Shown here one piece after another: positions 36,226-47,884 of a stretch of 64,000 nt of DNA. Made by a program: the position numbers and the translations under genes. A model generated the notes under the pieces. That model had not been told where the DNA came from, made no database searches, and saw only the letters and a program-made list of their open reading frames with translations. The stretch comes from Multifurca ochricompacta. Its lineage: Eukaryota > Basidiomycota > Agaricomycetes > Russulales > Russulaceae. Every line of letters begins with the position of its first letter. The first letter of the stretch is position 1. Where the stretch lies: assembly GCA_022496185.1 (NCBI GenBank), contig WTXG01000196.1:1-64000 (forward strand), read 5' to 3'.

Positions 36226-36890
36226 CACATGTTACTACACCTACACTACACCAATCTCCAATCTCCAATCTCCTCAATCTCTCTCTCCGACCGTTGCGGG
36301 AAGGGAAGTGGGCGGTGATGATCGAGGGAAGTTTCGATTTCGATTTATTTCTATTGTGTGGTGCGGTGCGGTGCAGTACGGCGTGCACCAGGTGCAGATA
36401 TGTCCATTGGATAACCTGATATATGTTAACAATTATTATAGTAAAATGGAAGCACAAAAAATTAGTAGATTAAACCAAATAAGGAACCGAGACGGCCACT
36501 CAACCTTTGCCCCCTCTCCCTCTCCCTCTTCCCCTTCCCCTTCCCCTTCCCCTTACCCTCTTCTAGCGCTCTCCTCTCCTCTCCTCTCCTCTCCTCTCTC
36601 CACTCCACTCCTTTCCTTTACCCACATTTTTTCACTTCACTCTTATCATCGGTTATTAAACCCTTGTTTTTAAATAAATAATTAAAAATTAAACAAAGGA
36701 ATGGTTTTCTTGTTTATTATCAGCAAGCAGTAGCTAGACTTGGTCATATTTCCTCTCCGCTAAACTTATTCTCTTTCCCTTTCTCTCCTCCCTTTCTTTC
36801 CTTCCATCTCTATCCTTCCCTTATACATACCCTTCAATCCCCCTCCTCCTCTGCTACCTCAAATCCACCCCCCTTTGCTCCCTCTCAGCC

Positions 36891-39888
36891 ATGCCTCCTG
36901 GCTTGAGATCCCACAAAGCAGAGGCAAAATTTAATGTCACAACCGAATGTATGTTCCGGATACTCCTTTCTTCCTTTTTTTTTTTTTTTTGTCTAACGCC
37001 ACCTCTTCACAGTTCCACAACTCGGTCTGCACTCGGCAGCTGCTACAGGTAACATTGGCCTAGCAAAATATGCGATCTCTCATGGGCAACCTATCAACTC
37101 GGTCATCGACGGCGTCCTTCCTCTCCATGCAGCTTGTTCCGGTGGAAATGACATGGTCGTCAGGTTGTTGATAGACAATGGCGCAGACGTTAATGCTCCA
37201 AGGTATGGTTCTCCGTGCTTTCGGACTTTCCTCTTCCTTTTTTCCAGTCCACTCCACACCTCCCCTAGCTGTGGTCTCGGCAACCCGGCGCATCACAGCC
37301 TGCACCACAGCTAGTCCGTTTCTCCTACCCCCCTCTCTCCCCCCTCCCCCCAAACCTTCTCCGTTTCGTCGCTACGAGATCCAAGTAATCTCAGCGCTAA
37401 TAATCCTCATGTATCATCTCCAGGTTGCCGCGTCGTTACTCTGACAAACGCTCTCCTTCAGCTCCCATAATTGGTACATCAGGTTCAACACCTCTTCATT
37501 TTGCCGCCGCCAACGGTCACATCCAAGTCATCCTTACCCTTCTCCGTCATGGTGCACGCCCAGACCGCGCAGATAAACGTGGCGTTACACCAGAGGCTCT
37601 CGCGCGACAGAACGGCTGGCTCACATGTGCAAATAACATTCGTGACTGGATTGCTAATAAAGACCGTGACCTTGTCGAACGCGAGACTCTCATTGGTGGC
37701 ATTCCATCTGACGAACCCGAGCCCATCTCCCATTGTCAAGAACGTCACGGCTCCTTGTGTGCATGCGAGGGTCCAGAGTGCGTGTCCGCACATGTTATGC
37801 GTCGCCTCGGTGTCAAGCGCTCGATCGAAAATGCAATGCTCCTCTTCCGCCCAGGCAGCTCCCCTCAAGATGGTGGTAGTGCAGGTTCCATGCCTGACAG
37901 TGTCTGGCCACCCCCTGAGTCACTTGACTCTCCGCCCCCCGCACGTCGCCCTTCCCTACCGCAGTCGGATGATCTTCCTCCCCCCCGTAGGTCGCATGGG
38001 CGTCCACGTCGTCCAAGTTCTGCTGGGAATGGCGCTGAGCGTAACCACCATTCCCACTCGCGACGCCTCGGTTCGAAATATTCATTTTTGCACCTTTTCA
38101 GAAAGTCTAGCACTGAAATGCTCACGGCCCACAGTACCCCTGGCGGCGTGACTCCTGACGTGAGTACAGGCACCGGGACGAGCAATACCACCTCTTCGCC
38201 GACTTCACCACTCTCTTCTTCACCCTCAGCGCTTGCTTTGGAACTCAATGGTTTGGCACACGATGGTAGTCCTCCCGCGCGCCCCGGTATTCTTCGCTCG
38301 AATGGAGGATTATCCGGATCAAGCGCGGGAGTTCCCTCAGTCTCTATTTCTCTCACTCAAGCCCCGCAATCTTCGCGCTCCCTCCGGTTTGATTCCTCCG
38401 AGTCGAATATCTCCTCCGGATCACGCGGAAAAAGTCCTTGTCATGCAGCGTTCAGCTCGAGTCCAGGACGCGATGGTCGTCTCAGCGAGGAGAGTGAAGA
38501 TGAGGATGAGGACGAAGAGTACGGCGTTGAAGCCGTGCGCAGCCGGATGCTGATGGGCGATGCATCAGCGCAAGACATGGATTTCCCCTTTAGCATTGAT
38601 GTACCCGCCGAAGATGAGTCGCCTGGCCTTACTGATTCGCGCGGCCGTGGGGACTCGCTCAGTACTACCTTGTCTGCCACGACTGCTTCCACCTTAAGTC
38701 TCCGCACGCCAGCTGGGCTACCTGCTAACCTCCCTACTTCCAACGAAGACGGAAAATTTCATTCGTATACACACCGACCCCCACCGCTCACAGGTCTAGA
38801 CGCCTCGAACGTGTCGTCTTACGCTCAGGCCGAGGCTCTTGTGGCACAAGCACGGGGTCAAGTCCTTACCGCGCGAGAGGGCGATGACATCCCCCTTAGT
38901 GCTCGACTGGCCGCTCTTGGCGAAAGTCTACGGCTTGAGCGCAAGTTTAAAGAGGCCGAAGAAAGTACTGCCACTCCTGGGCTGCGTATTGAGCGGAGCG
39001 CCAGCGAGGGCACAGCCCTCGACACGGCAGATGCCGAATCGTGGGAACAGCATCGACCTTTGGGCGTAAAGACACGTAGTGTCAGTGCTAGCGCCGGTAC
39101 GAAGGCATCGTTCGACCTGCTGCCCTCCCGACGGCCAACATCTGGATTGGGTTCTGCAGATATGGATAAAACCTTCAGTATGGATTATCGAGTGGGCCAG
39201 GGCCGATCTTGGCGAGGACGCCCGCGTCGGCCACGTACCAGCGAGAGTGCGCGGAGTAGCGAAGACAGTAAGTCTGCTCGCCCCTGCTTTGGTGGTATCC
39301 ACTAAATGTACTTATGATCCCATAGGCTTCCCAGTGCCTTCTTCCGATCCTGATATGAACATTGGTCATCATCGTTCGCGCTCAGCTGCGCCGGCGCGGT
39401 CGAAGGGTGAGGAAATTCGTACATCCTCTGAGAGCCATGCTGTGCGCACGCCAATTCAATCTCCCCGACTCACGCGTGCACCATCCTTTGAACACCCCTC
39501 TTCCGCCGATGCCACGATCATCCCTTCATATGTCATGAGGTCTGCCCCCCCTGTGACGGTCCCTTCCCCTCCTCTCACTCGCTCTCGTACACCTGATCCT
39601 GATTATGTACGGGGCGTACCGCTCAGCCGTATTGTCACGGCGCCAACGCAAAATTCTCCACTCTTCATCGATGTTGCGCCGTCGCCTATTGTCGATGTCG
39701 TGGCGCGACGCGGTAATGAACGCGCACAGGCGGTTTCTCGCGTGAACAAGCTTGCGAAGATGGGTTTTACACCCGAGATAAAGGTACTATCTACAGGCGT
39801 GGCTACACCTGCAGGACATGGGCACGGGCATGGACATCATAGGTTTGGGATTCGGTCTCTGGTCCAGTCGCTCAAGGGCAAGTCATAA
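36891..39888 (+). CDS. Ankyrin-repeat protein with long disordered tail
   Basis: Four exons: 36891-36948, 37013-37202, 37424-39267 and 39326-39888, all GT-AG, in consistent phase, giving 884 residues and no frame break. Residues about 20-115 hold ankyrin repeats: LHSAAATGNIGLAKYAISHG, LPLHAACSGGNDMVVRLLID and TPLHFAAANGHIQVILTLLR each carry the TPLHxAA-type helix pair. After residue 160 the chain is long, rich in Ser, Pro, Arg and acidic residues and predicted disordered, with many SP and SxxE sites that could be phosphorylated; an acidic run (SEEDEDE-like) is near the middle and a GHGHGHGHH cluster is near the C-terminus. Ankyrin proteins are scaffolds; this one's partners are unknown. The start is the first ATG after a CT-rich leader. 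Confidence 0.85.
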
Positions 39889-42099
39889 GTCCCCCCGACA
39901 GTACTTTGTTCCGCTTTTTTTTGTCTCTTCGTTCATGCATCTAACAGTTTGTTTGTTTTTTTCCCTACACTCACCTGCGTGGCCTCCCTGCCCATTTTTT
40001 CCATCAATCATTCCTTGTTGCATCATACACTTGTCTTTTTTTTTTTTCTGTAACAGCGTCGTCACATTGCCGCACCCTACTTGCACCTCCGTCTCTGTTT
40101 CCTGTGTTTGTTTGTTTTTCTACACCGAGTCTGTTTCCTTACCCATCCGTTTGTCTCTCTGTTTCAGCAATTGTCTCCTTGTCATTTACCATGAGCCACC
40201 CGTTCAGTTAGCATGATTCACCCAACCCATTCCCACTGCTGTATTTCTCCAGCTGTCGTCTTGCGTCCCTCTCCTCCACTCGTTACCTCACTTGTTTTTT
40301 TTTTTTATTACCCCCCCCCCTTCTCCCCCTCCCCTTTCCCCCTCTTAGTTTCTGCTGGTTTGTGGGCAAATGGTGTATGTACGAGAATGTATGTTTTTTG
40401 GGAAGTTGTCGTTGGCCATCCCGAAGTATACAGTACAGTAACGTAACTGTTCGCTTGTTCGCTTGAGAAGAATTTTTTGGGGGGGAATCTAGGTGTTCGA
40501 AAATCACACATACAGACAGTATATTCGGTTTGGCTGGATCAAAATGATGTGATGGTGGAAGAAAAGAGCGAGAACCCATCTTTTTGATTTGAATGGAATG
40601 AAAAATATGACAGGATAGAGAAGGCATATCGCTTATTTATTATTGCATTAAGTCTCCATTTGTTTCTTGACCTGAAGGCTGAACTTCCAACATTCAGATG
40701 TAACAACCAAAACCAAAAAAAAAACAAAAAGTTGGGTTTTCTTTGATTTATTCGATTAATTGCAAAGAAAATTGGTTGGTTGTTTGCTTCCGAGCCGACC
40801 TTCTTCTCTCTGCTCCCTATTTTTTTCTGTTCTTTTTTTTGGGGGGTCTTTTTTTTTTTAAGAAGACGGCATAAACGGTAAAAAAAAAAAAAAACCCCTC
40901 CTTTCGGTTGCCGGTCTTTTATTTATTCTCTCTTTCTTTTCTTTTTGGTGGTGGTGGTGGTGGTTGGGTGGTGGTGGTGGCGTGATGGGGTGGGGAACGG
41001 GATCAGATTTACCCTTTAGGAAGAATCGAATCGAATCGAATCGAATCGAAAAAAAAAACAAAAAAAAATAAATTGAGGGAAAACTCATTTATTTCTTTAT
41101 TTCTTTATTTCTTTGCTCGCGAGTGGGGCACGAACGAGAAACGATAAGTGTCGATGAACGAGAAGAGAATTTGAAATGTGAATGGATTCCATATAAGAGA
41201 GAAAAAAAAATTGAGACGAGGAAGATGATCTTGATCTCTGCCTAATTCGTTGAGTTATGGATGAAAAAATAAATGTCCGCTTGTCTCTCTCTTTTCTTCT
41301 ACCTGAGCGGGGGGGGGGGGGAGATGAGAAATGAAACAAATGGGGGGGAGTGGGTACGGATACATTCATTTATTCATCTCACCCATCACCCCATCGCCAT
41401 CACCATCGAGACGTCGGTTATATAAAGTTTATTTTTTATTTTTGTGGGTTGTGTTGTGTATGTGAAATTGATATATATAGATATAATAGATATATAGATA
41501 TGATACGTTTCAACGACTTTGTAGAACGCCTTGGATGTCATGTGACAGGAGGTTATGTGTCTCCTCACGGTTCACAAAAACGAACGAACGAGCCACAGTG
41601 TCGCATGCTCCGGTACGCCGCCCCGGCGTAAAAATTACTAAATGAACGAGGTTGAGAACGAGGAGGAGGGGGGGGGGGTTGGGTGAATCGGTTGGTCGTC
41701 TTCGTCCTCGAGGGCACAAGACACTACTCCCATCCCGTCAAAAGGGGTACTTATGCAAAAGGCCGCAACCAAAACGCCTATCTTTTTTTTTTTTTTCTTT
41801 GTGGTGAAAGCAAGTCTGTGCCACACGTGTGTATGTATGTGTAGTGTAGTACCAAATTTTGTGTGACTGTGACAACTCTTTGAACCCGACCGGACAGAGA
41901 GAGAGTGACAGAGTGAGTGGCTGAGTGGGGAGAGAGGTCCGGGGCTGTCAGAAGAAGAAAAAGTACGGGAGCAATAATAATATGATCGCGCAGCTCAAAA
42001 ATTGTATTGGTTTAGCGGCGTTCACCCTTTTTGGCCTCTTGGGGGGAGGTTGGTGGGCGTCTACTAAGACTAAGGGGGGGGGGGGGGAGGATCCTTCCT
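39889..42099. other. Intergenic, no gene seen
   Basis: The first few hundred bases are T-rich and probably the 3' untranslated region of the ankyrin gene. The remainder holds poly-A/poly-T runs, GGT and ATTTCTTT repeats (about 40945-40980, 41089-41115), GAATC repeats (41025-41050) and an ATAGAT-rich block (41470-41500). No coding structure recognised. Confidence 0.5.
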
Positions 42100-42937
42100 T
42101 TATGGAATGAATAGGAGCTCCGTATCGAAGACAGACGGGGATCACCAAAAGGCCAAGCTTGGAGAGACGGTATGAGCCTACAGGAGTACGCGACGCGAAA
42201 AGGGCCAGATAAAGATAAATGTGCTGGACCCCCGCCTGGTGAACACACATGTCATGTTGTGTGTATTCGCTATGAGTTTCATGACAAAGGCGACCTCGGG
42301 ATCGCGCATTTGGGCGCCCCCACCCCCCCTCTCCCGACTATTCCTTCATTTGTGAAATCCTCTATGGGCTAGCAGATTGAGAAGCGGAAGATAGCCAAGT
42401 CTGGCCCGGAAAGTCCTTATCATTTCAAGAGGGTTGAGAAATTGAAAGTGAAAGTGAACTTGTGTTAACGAAATTCTATTAATTCATCAACCAATGTCAT
42501 TCCAGATCCACTTTATTTTCACCATTACTTCTTTTATTTTTTTTATTTTTTTTTCTCTGACAAAGTAGAACATCGATTCAGACAGGCATAAGAATTTTGG
42601 AGACGATCATTTCAGAAAATGAATAAGTGGAAATGTAACGAGATTGTAAAAAAATTAATTAGGGGACACTGAAGATCCGGGTTGGCTGTGATGGCTTCCA
42701 AGGTTGGGTTGATCACTGAGAATCCGTGCTGCGGCGGTTCAATAGATTTACGAGGGTCTGGGTGACTATGCCATAAGCGGGGATCGAGGATGATGGTAGT
42801 GGGTGGAGGGGAGGCCATGGTAGCTTAAGCTTACTCCAACGACTGTTGCACGTGATCCATAATAACGTAATTGACCACCCGCGAGTTGCACAAAATAAAA
42901 GGTTGTGAAGAGGAGTTGGGAAGTGGGAGAATAAAGA

Positions 42938-42963
42938 TTGCTCCCTTCGGGGATGCATACGAA

Positions 42964-42994
<31 letters not shown>

Positions 42995-43055
42995 GGCCCC
43001 TGCACAAGGATGACACGCTGTTTCAGAGTGGTAGACCTACGGGTCTCAATATTTA
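42938..43055 (+). ncRNA. U6: U6 spliceosomal snRNA, copy 3
   Basis: The plus strand shows the UUCG-capped 5' stem, the ACGATACAGAGA box, the GATTAGCATGGCCCC region and GATGACACGC, then the shared hairpin tail and a T-rich terminator at about 43056-43066. The core is identical to copies 1 and 2. An AT-rich box (AAAATAAAAGG, 42891-42901) lies about 40 bp upstream, in all three copies. Fungal U6 is made by RNA polymerase III. Exact ends are not set by the sequence. Confidence 0.9.
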
Positions 43056-44060
43056 TTTTTATTTTTAAATATTATTTGAAAAATAAAAAAAAATTTTGTA
43101 ATCTCTCGATCCACCACGGTTGAGATTCGTTGATTCTGTTGAATGAACGAATTGTGTGCGTTGTGTGCGTGTTCCACGTCTTGGGTCAAGGCGCGGTGGT
43201 GATTGGCATGCGTTCATCGGGCCGGATGGGGGTGTGATCCTTGATCATACACAGTAGTTCCCCAAAGCCACGCGCATCACCTCTAAGAAATACTCGATTT
43301 TGATAAATGCGCTCCTGATTTTTGAGTTGGTTTCTGTATGTACAACTTATCTATCTCTGCAGAAGGCATGAGAACAGAGTGTTTTCTCTTTTTCTTTTCT
43401 CTGACAGTAGGCTGGCAGCCACTGACTGCCCACACATCGCTCTAGACCCAAGGGGCAACGCTTTGACCACCCGGCAAAATAAATGAAAAGGAAGAACAAA
43501 GAGAACTCAAAGAAGTAAAAAATTTTCTACCTTGGTTGTTGGAGCTCTAGACCCTTTCCCTTTCTTTCTCTCCTTTCTCTCTTCTTTCACTTTTACAAAG
43601 ACCTATTTCGATAAACTGTACAATGATAGATACGACTAAACCCCTGGAATTCGAGGGTGTCATATGCTCTCTTTCTTTCTTTTTTTTTTGAAATGACTCT
43701 TTGTCTCGGTGAATGATACACACACGAGACGTGCCACAGCTGGCAGGACAAAGCGTACATCCTTCCTATACAGGACTAGATGGATAGCCATTGTAATCAT
43801 ATTCAAAGAGTCGCCGTGTGTGGGGGTAACAGCGAAGGGGGCAAAAAAGCTGTGTGAGGTCGTATCTCAGTTATATCATGCTGTTGACGGACACAAGCTA
43901 AACTCACAAGCGAGGCCTTACTTTCGCAAGCGCTGAACATTCGTCATAAAAGAGAGAGTAGAGCCGTTCCTCCCTCCCGCTTTTCTCTCCACCACACCAC
44001 AAATGTTCTTAACCAACCTTTGCATTGCACTTGCATACTGCAACATCCATCACATCACCC

Positions 44061-45807
44061 ATGAATTACATCCACACCATTGATGACTTTCTGGCCACAG
44101 AGTACTGGCCAGAATTTTTACTCGAGAAAGGACGGGACCAGTGGTCCAACCCGTCCCAGTCTCAGGGTATCAGCTTTGACGAGTATTGGCAGGGTCCTGT
44201 ATGCGCATATTTCTTCAATATATGAGAGGTCACTCACGTTTCTGCACCACAGGGCATCCTTTGGGAACCGACGGCCGCAATGGGCCTCAGCACCGGCGTA
44301 GACATCAACACCTACGCCGCAGGCACGCCAGCTCCCACCTTATTCTCCGTCGAGTTCGACGCCCAATACCTGGTGAGCACATAACTCATTTTTCAAATGC
44401 CTTTGTGAATGTGTACTCACTTTCAAACCACACAGGACTTGGCTTCTTGGCTTGTGCCAATGACATCTATGTCTCAGCTTGATACCTCCGCTCGCCGTCT
44501 TTCATGTTCATCCGGGTATGAAACAGCCCTCACGGACACAAGCACGATCATACTGCCACAGAGCGACACACAAGGGGGAGGGGTCATCCTGTCAGCCACG
44601 AACGTTGCGACGACATACGATGTGAGCGTGAATGGTACAGATTCAAAGACTCCCAGCTCACGTTGACACCTCGCAGATTCCCGCGTCGGATCCCCCGGCA
44701 TTGCTAAGCTCATCCCAGGGCGAGCTAGCCTGGCTCCTTGAGCCAGGTGAATTTACAAGCGCTTCTTCCTCCCATCTCTCCAGTGACGGGAGCATCTGGG
44801 AGCCAGTCACACCAGATCACCGTGAGGCTTTGCTTGACAATGCTGGCCTCTTGGGAAATCGGTCGTAAGTGTCCCCTATTCGCTTACCGGAAACCATATA
44901 TTTACCTTTGCTAACAACTGGCATGCAGGGTCCCAGTTAGGTGCGGTAAACGCCCGCGTGCCGATAACGATGACAGTCGAGAGGCCGATAGCTATGAATC
45001 GCGGCCCCAGAAGAGGGGCAAGAAGAGGGGCAAGGGCGGGACAACCGCCCTCGGGGTCTTGGAAGCAGCAGTATAAGCAGGGCCCGTCACAAGCCTGCAA
45101 CCTGGACCTCGAAAGCAATAGACGGTAAATCCAGGGTGGTGGGGCGCGGAGCGGAGAGGCTCGCGGCCTCGAACACGCAGGGAGTTTACCACCAATTCCT
45201 GACGGGGCCAAGTGTCCAACAGGAGTTGGCGGGGACCGCTGTGTGGGGGAAGCTGCCCTGGGTCGAGGGGAGAGTGTAGAGAGAGGGGATGCAGGAGCAG
45301 GCTGAGGACGAGGACGGCAACCAGGAGTGGTTTGTGGGAGATCACTTCTTCATCCCGAGGCGATTGAAGGACAGACACAGGGCCCTGCTGGTAGCCACGG
45401 AGGCAGATTGGGACAGCCGAACTATCAGAGAGCTCAAGTGTCAGCCATGCCCACGCGCCGGGTTCGCCACCTGGGAGGAGTTCAAGAGTCACTGCGACAC
45501 CATGGAGGCCCACCCCCTACACATCCAATTCTGCGACCACTGCGGGGATTTCTTCGCACGATCCGACTCTCTCAGGCGGCACAAGAAGAACAGGCTGAGT
45601 GAATGCGTCAAAGTGATGCCAGACATGGCCAGGGTCAAGCGCGAAGAGACCACACAACTCCACGACTCGTTCAAAGCGCGACTAGAGAGCTGCCTGAGGA
45701 CCGGGGAGGAGATGGGGAAGCCGTTCGGTATGATCATCAAGGAGCGGTTTCCGGGGTCGTCAAAGAAGGGATGCAGGGAACAAGAGAGCCGAGCCAAGTC
45801 ACGCTAA
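44061..45807 (+). pseudogene. C2H2 zinc-finger pseudogene (copy 3)
   Basis: Exon order and splice sites follow the intact copy; exon 1 (44061-44198) is the same 138 bp and starts MNYIHTIDDFLATEYWPEF. Exon 5 is broken: a small replacement near 45072 shortens the sequence by four bases and creates TAA at 45074-45076, and a TAG at 45277-45279 replaces CAG-type sequence of copy 1. Downstream, the last 170 codons to the stop at 45805-45807 are open with both zinc-finger units intact. Exons 2-4 also carry short indels relative to copy 1. A truncated N-terminal product or an internally started zinc-finger product is possible but not supported. Confidence 0.75.
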
Positions 45808-47130
45808 AGCTCTCGGGTTGGAATCACGAACGACTAGGGATTAGAAGTTAGAGTTAACACTTTTCTATGTTTTTCCTTTTCTTCTTTTTTTTTTCTTTTT
45901 TCTCCTTCTCAATATTCGCCGACCCTACTATGACACATGTCTTTGCATTGCGGTGCCATGGATGGTCTTCTTTTTTGGATTTTTCTCTGGCTCAGTTTCA
46001 AGTATTTGTTCTACCTTAGTCTTGGTTTGGCTTTCATGCTGTATATATATATTGTAAAAGATTCTCAATTGAATTTGAACGAGTGTCCTGAATTCCGTAC
46101 CATGTGTCTCCCACCCATGCGCCTGCGATCAGATTTCCTAAATCGCCTATATGTAGCGCCCCGAACGCAAAAAGTAATGCAGGGGCGGAGGGGTGTCTAG
46201 GCAAAAGGCAAAAATCTATCTGACGTGAGCGGATATAGGTTAAGGGACAATCGATTACGATCGAGAAATTAGAAAAAAAAAAAAAACTCAACTTTTCTAA
46301 TAAACGCAGGCCTCACTGCCGTGATGAGTATGCGCGATGTAACGGGTTGACTAACCGTACCGGAACGGAGCACCGGACTTTCATTCCACACGCGGTATGC
46401 GGGACGGGAGGGAGTTCGATGGTGTGGTGACACTGACACGCATACACGCACTAATTGACTTGGGCCCCCCTTGATCATGACCACGACCATGCTGCACGAC
46501 TCGCTACTACTAATGAACACCGACACCAAGCACTTCACTTGCCACAAGCCGGAGCCGGATCAAACCTCGACACCGTATTCCACTTGGTGAACAAAGAACA
46601 CAAAGAAAGTGGATCCAGCAAACATGCTCCGGTGAAACTCAGAGCCCACGCGTGAGTCCGTTGGTTTGTTGGAGCAAGTGGGGGTGACAGATGAAAGGAG
46701 ATGGGAGAAGGGAGAAAGGAAAAGGGAACAATGGGGGAGATCGATTAGGAGAGGGAGAAGAGAAGACGTAAATTACGTGTTAAGCCTACACGCCATGTAT
46801 TGCTCATCTTCATCATCAGTGCGTTGGGACCCTTCCCTTTCACACATACATACACCCATACACCCTATTCCTGTTCTTTTCTTTTCTTTCGACAACACGA
46901 CGGGTGGTTACCAAAAAAATATCACCTTATGGATCACAGCACGCAAATACCTTGTTCTTGTTCTTGACTTTTGATTGTAACAACACCGGTGATCTCGGCC
47001 AACGCCCACGCGTTGTACATGTACGCATTCCTTATGCCGTGCCGTGTTTTTCTGGTATCTGACGGAGATGAAACCCCCGAAAATAACCCTCTGCCCTACT
47101 GCCGCCCATTGTTTTCGTTTCTCTTGACAA

Positions 47131-47884
47131 AGGGGTTAGCGCAAGGCCCTGGTCCTGGTCTACTTGGAGTTGACCCCCTATTCCGGGCGAACTTTCGATC
47201 CCCGGAAGGGTGCGATGAAGCAGAAGACTTGGATGCGGCACGCTCGCCGCCTTCAAAGGATATACGGGGTTGTTGGATGGACCATTGATGCCAATCCATT
47301 AGTGGTGTGATACCATTTCGTTTTCAATTTCCGCCAGTGAGGAGGGGCGTAAACCGTGCATGCAGCCACCTCCGGCTTCAGACAGATGCGCAGATGCGCA
47401 GTACTTGATTTTATGACCCAAACAAGCCACAACAGGATATTTAAAGATTCCTCTCACCACCACCGCTCCTCCCAGGTCTATGGCCGGACTACATGGCCTC
47501 ATGCTTAGATATGACACGAGAAGCCGCCGCTTTAGGCCTTCTAACTTCCCACTCGCATCGCAATCTTCTTTTCATGCCTCTTCAAGGTTGCATCGAGATA
47601 TGATATTGCTCCGGGGACATGTGCACCCACCCCTTCTTTCTCTCTCTCTCCGGATCTGTGGGCGCAAATGGTCTCCTTGACCACGGAGTTCCACAAGTGG
47701 TGGGGTTCTGTGCTGTGCTGTGCTGTGCTGTGTTGTGATTCTGTGATCGTTCCGCATCTGGTGAAGAGACTGCATCCAGTTGTGCCTTCCTTCTAAAAAA
47801 AAAAAAAGGCCCCCTAATCTCTCATACCCTATAATATACCATCCATACAGAAGCTCTTTGCTCGAATCTCTAATCTCGTGTCTA
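47131..47884. other. Intergenic; 3' flank of NRK copy B
   Basis: From about 47640 the sequence resembles 23610-23926 downstream of NRK copy A, including the block near 47665 and 23690 (GGTCTCCTTGACCACGGA). GTGCT repeats lie at 47710-47735. No gene seen. Confidence 0.5.

Larger units (their letters stand above)
30105..36890. other. Gene-poor, simple-repeat-rich stretch of about 6.8 kb
   Basis: No frame in this stretch has a recognisable domain or plausible splicing. Several frames over 100 residues exist (for example 33372-33977 minus and 36215-36673 plus), but they run through microsatellites and homopolymers and have no motif. Base composition shifts repeatedly between poly-T, poly-G and CT-rich blocks. 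The last 150 bp before 36891 are CT-rich and likely the promoter of the ankyrin-repeat gene. Confidence 0.5.
42100..47130 (+). repeat. Segmental duplication unit, copy 3 (inverted)
   Basis: Reverse-complement counterpart of copies 1 and 2: flank 42100-42930, U6, spacer, zinc-finger pseudogene, 3' flank 45810-47130. With copy 1 it forms a pair of inverted repeats of roughly 4.6-5 kb separated by about 30 kb. Between 46950 and 47130 it matches the left edge of copy 2 (14235-14330), which lies beyond the match with copy 1. Confidence 0.75.

Noticed and set aside
36215..36673. 152-codon open frame on the plus strand
   Set aside because: Codes mostly Ser/Pro from CCCCTTC-type repeats; no family resemblance.
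37471..38151. 226-codon open frame on the plus strand
   Set aside because: Out-of-frame shadow of the ankyrin-repeat exon, which has domain and splice support.
44992..45513. 173-codon open frame on the minus strand
   Set aside because: Antisense shadow of zinc-finger copy 3; no independent evidence.
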